DNA of 16,641 nucleotides from an uncultured Clostridia bacterium (GTDB lineage Bacteria > Bacillota > Clostridia > Oscillospirales > Oscillospiraceae), in assembly GCA_945635805.1 (NCBI GenBank), contig CALZCW010000003.1:1-16641 (forward strand), written 5' to 3'. The notes beneath the pieces are model-generated. The model saw only the letters and a list, made by a program, of their open reading frames with translations, had not been told where the DNA came from and searched no databases. Of the stretch, positions 15,359 through 16,641 are shown in pieces. How positions within the stretch are numbered: the first letter of the stretch is position 1; every line of letters starts with the position of its first letter. A program made the translations under genes and the position numbers.

Positions 15359-16641
15359 CAGTTGTACCCCCTGAGTTTGTCAAATTCTGATTCGGAAATG
15401 CCGAAGGCTTTCAGTGTCTCGCTGGCCTGCGCCCCGGTGATCTTGCCCTCCTGGAAGGCGTCGTCAACCATGGCCGCCCGGCCTGCCGTACCGCGGCACA
15501 TGCCGACCTGCTGCCGGAATTTCTTGTATTCCCCGGATGTAAACAGCGTGCCGACGCTGCTGTTGCGGTAGCTGCCCGTCGCCTGCTGGAAACCGGAGGT
15601 GTAGCCGCTGGACTGCTGTCCGCTTCCTCCGGAGCTTCCGCTCGATCTACCTCTGCCGCTCCGTCCTCCTCCGCCTCCACTGCCGCCCGAGGCGGCGGCC
15701 TGGGCAAGGTAGGCGCTCAACATGGCCTGGGCGTCTGCCTTGGAAAGCCCTGCGTCAGCGAGCATCTGGTCGCCGGGCATCAATCCGGCGGCGATCATGG
15801 TCATGGCCGTGTCGTAGGCGTATTTTTTGTTGTCGGTGGAGAGCTGATAGCCATAGTCCCGTTCATCCGCATACCGGCTATAGTCGGTATCCCGTTCGGT
15901 GACATACTGGTTCCAGAGCCGGTCAAGCTCCGTGTTGTAATCCGAAACGATGTCACGATATCTGCCGTAGTCCTGATTCTCCTGCTGGCCGATCACGGAG
16001 AACTGGTTGTATAGATCATTGCCCTCCTGATTGTACTGATCCAGCGCAAGCTGATACAGCTCCGGCACCTTGTCGTTGAGTCCCTGAAGGTAGCCTTGGT
16101 ACGCCTGCTGTCCGACGTTCTGCGCGTAGGAATTTCCGTAGCCTCCGGTCAGGGCCGCAGCCTGTCCCATGGTGTCCATCATGGCCTGCTTCCCCTGCTG
16201 GATGTATCGGTCCTTGTACTGCTGGTAGAGTGCATCCCCGTTCAGATCGTAGGAAAATGGTTCCCGGTTCTGTATCTTACCCAGCAGTTCATCCAGCTTG
16301 TCCTGCCACTGGGACTGGTACTCACCTGGCCGCTGGGAGAGCTGCTGCTGAAGGAGCGCCTGGGCCTGCTGAACCGTCTCCGACGGCTGATAGGCGCTGG
16401 GCTTCGGCGTCTCATAGGTCGGCGTCGCCGGAGCCGGCGCGGCCTGCTGCTGGCTTTCGCCGGACGTGCCGTAGAGCTTCCCCTGGGTGTTCGACCCTGC
16501 GATGCCATCCACGCTCAGTCCGTTTTTGCTCTGGTAGTCCCGCACGGCGGCCTGGGTCTTCTGGCCGTAGATGCCGTCCACGCTCAGGCCGTAGCCCTGG
16601 CTGTTCAGGGCCTCCTGCAGCTTTTTGACCTCATCGCCCTG
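15358..16641 (-). CDS. Phage structural protein with N-terminal peptidoglycan-binding domain (5' end missing)
   Basis: The frame is open to the right edge, so the start lies outside the window; 427 residues are visible. Internal GTG codons such as the one at 16581 fall inside the domain and are not credible starts. Visible residues 1-58 form a PGBD_1-like fold (KKLQEALNSQGYGLSVDGIY, then VRDYQSKNGLSVDG), which in other proteins binds cell-wall peptidoglycan. A Pro/Ala linker follows, then a long Tyr/Gln/Asp-rich helical region with repeated DYxRY-type motifs, a Gly/Ser/Arg-rich stretch (about 15600-15700), and a C-terminal helical end (KLRGYN). I recognise the middle region as common in clostridial phage late operons. 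Its place in the virion is not shown; an ejection or tail role is inferred from the wall-binding domain and from the giant protein downstream. The TGA overlaps the next ATG by one base (TGATG), so the two genes are probably translationally coupled. Confidence 0.8.
   Translation of the reverse strand, partial: QGDEVKKLQEALNSQGYGLSVDGIYGQKTQAAVRDYQSKNGLSVDGIAGSNTQGKLYGTSGESQQQAAPAPATPTYETPKPSAYQPSETVQQAQALLQQQLSQRPGEYQSQWQDKLDELLGKIQNREPFSYDLNGDALYQQYKDRYIQQGKQAMMDTMGQAAALTGGYGNSYAQNVGQQAYQGYLQGLNDKVPELYQLALDQYNQEGNDLYNQFSVIGQQENQDYGRYRDIVSDYNTELDRLWNQYVTERDTDYSRYADERDYGYQLSTDNKKYAYDTAMTMIAAGLMPGDQMLADAGLSKADAQAMLSAYLAQAAASGGSGGGGGRSGRGRSSGSSGGSGQQSSGYTSGFQQATGSYRNSSVGTLFTSGEYKKFRQQVGMCRGTAGRAAMVDDAFQEGKITGAQASETLKAFGISESEFDKLRGYN

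Overview
The window is part of the late (virion) region of a phage or prophage. The host is most likely a Gram-positive anaerobe of the Clostridia, of the gut Oscillospiraceae type. This is inferred from strong AGGAGG-type ribosome binding sites, moderately high GC, and protein patterns I recognise from phages of that group: the collagen-like fibre, the small CBM-like tail protein, and the repeat-rich giant protein ending in GWAESTIGDSPWH. No integrase, tRNA, att site, rRNA, CRISPR array or insertion sequence was seen.

Every gene I can support lies on the minus strand and is read from right to left. At the right edge is a structural protein with an N-terminal peptidoglycan-binding domain, whose 5' end lies outside the window (16641-15358). 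Its stop codon overlaps by one base the start of a single 4158-residue open reading frame (15358-2882) that fills three quarters of the window. This giant protein combines virion-type segments (arginine-rich N terminus, coiled coil, glycine/alanine-rich hydrophobic stretches, C-terminal helical repeats) with three enzyme modules whose motifs look intact: a HEFTH zincin metallopeptidase, an N6-adenine-type DNA methyltransferase (EPSAGIGG, NPPF), and a Strawberry-notch-like superfamily 2 helicase (GDGTGVGKG, DEAH, QGFGRTNR). The plan fits the phage 'polyvalent proteins', and the methyltransferase-helicase pair recalls P1 DarB, a virion protein injected with the DNA to protect it from host restriction.

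The most unusual point is at 10344-9985. Inside the giant frame, in the linker between methyltransferase and helicase, a second frame on the same strand encodes a plausible 119-residue acidic helical protein. It has its own ribosome binding site, start and stop, and this frame carries the codon bias typical of the surrounding genes. The giant frame there reads as an atypical Gly/Arg/Ser/Asp linker. A nested gene, or two compensating frameshifts, would explain it.

A likely intrinsic terminator follows the giant gene (2873-2840). Then come a tightly packed XhlA/holin-like membrane protein (2798-2505), a collagen-like tail fibre gene with one missing base near its 5' end (2508-632), a 56-residue small protein (635-465) and a carbohydrate-binding-like tail accessory protein (461-24). 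Stops and starts in this cassette overlap as ATGA or lie 3 nt apart, which suggests translational coupling. Inferred picture: the right-hand genes build and load the particle and deliver injected enzymes, and the left-hand genes provide host adsorption and the start of the lysis module, which probably continues past the left edge.
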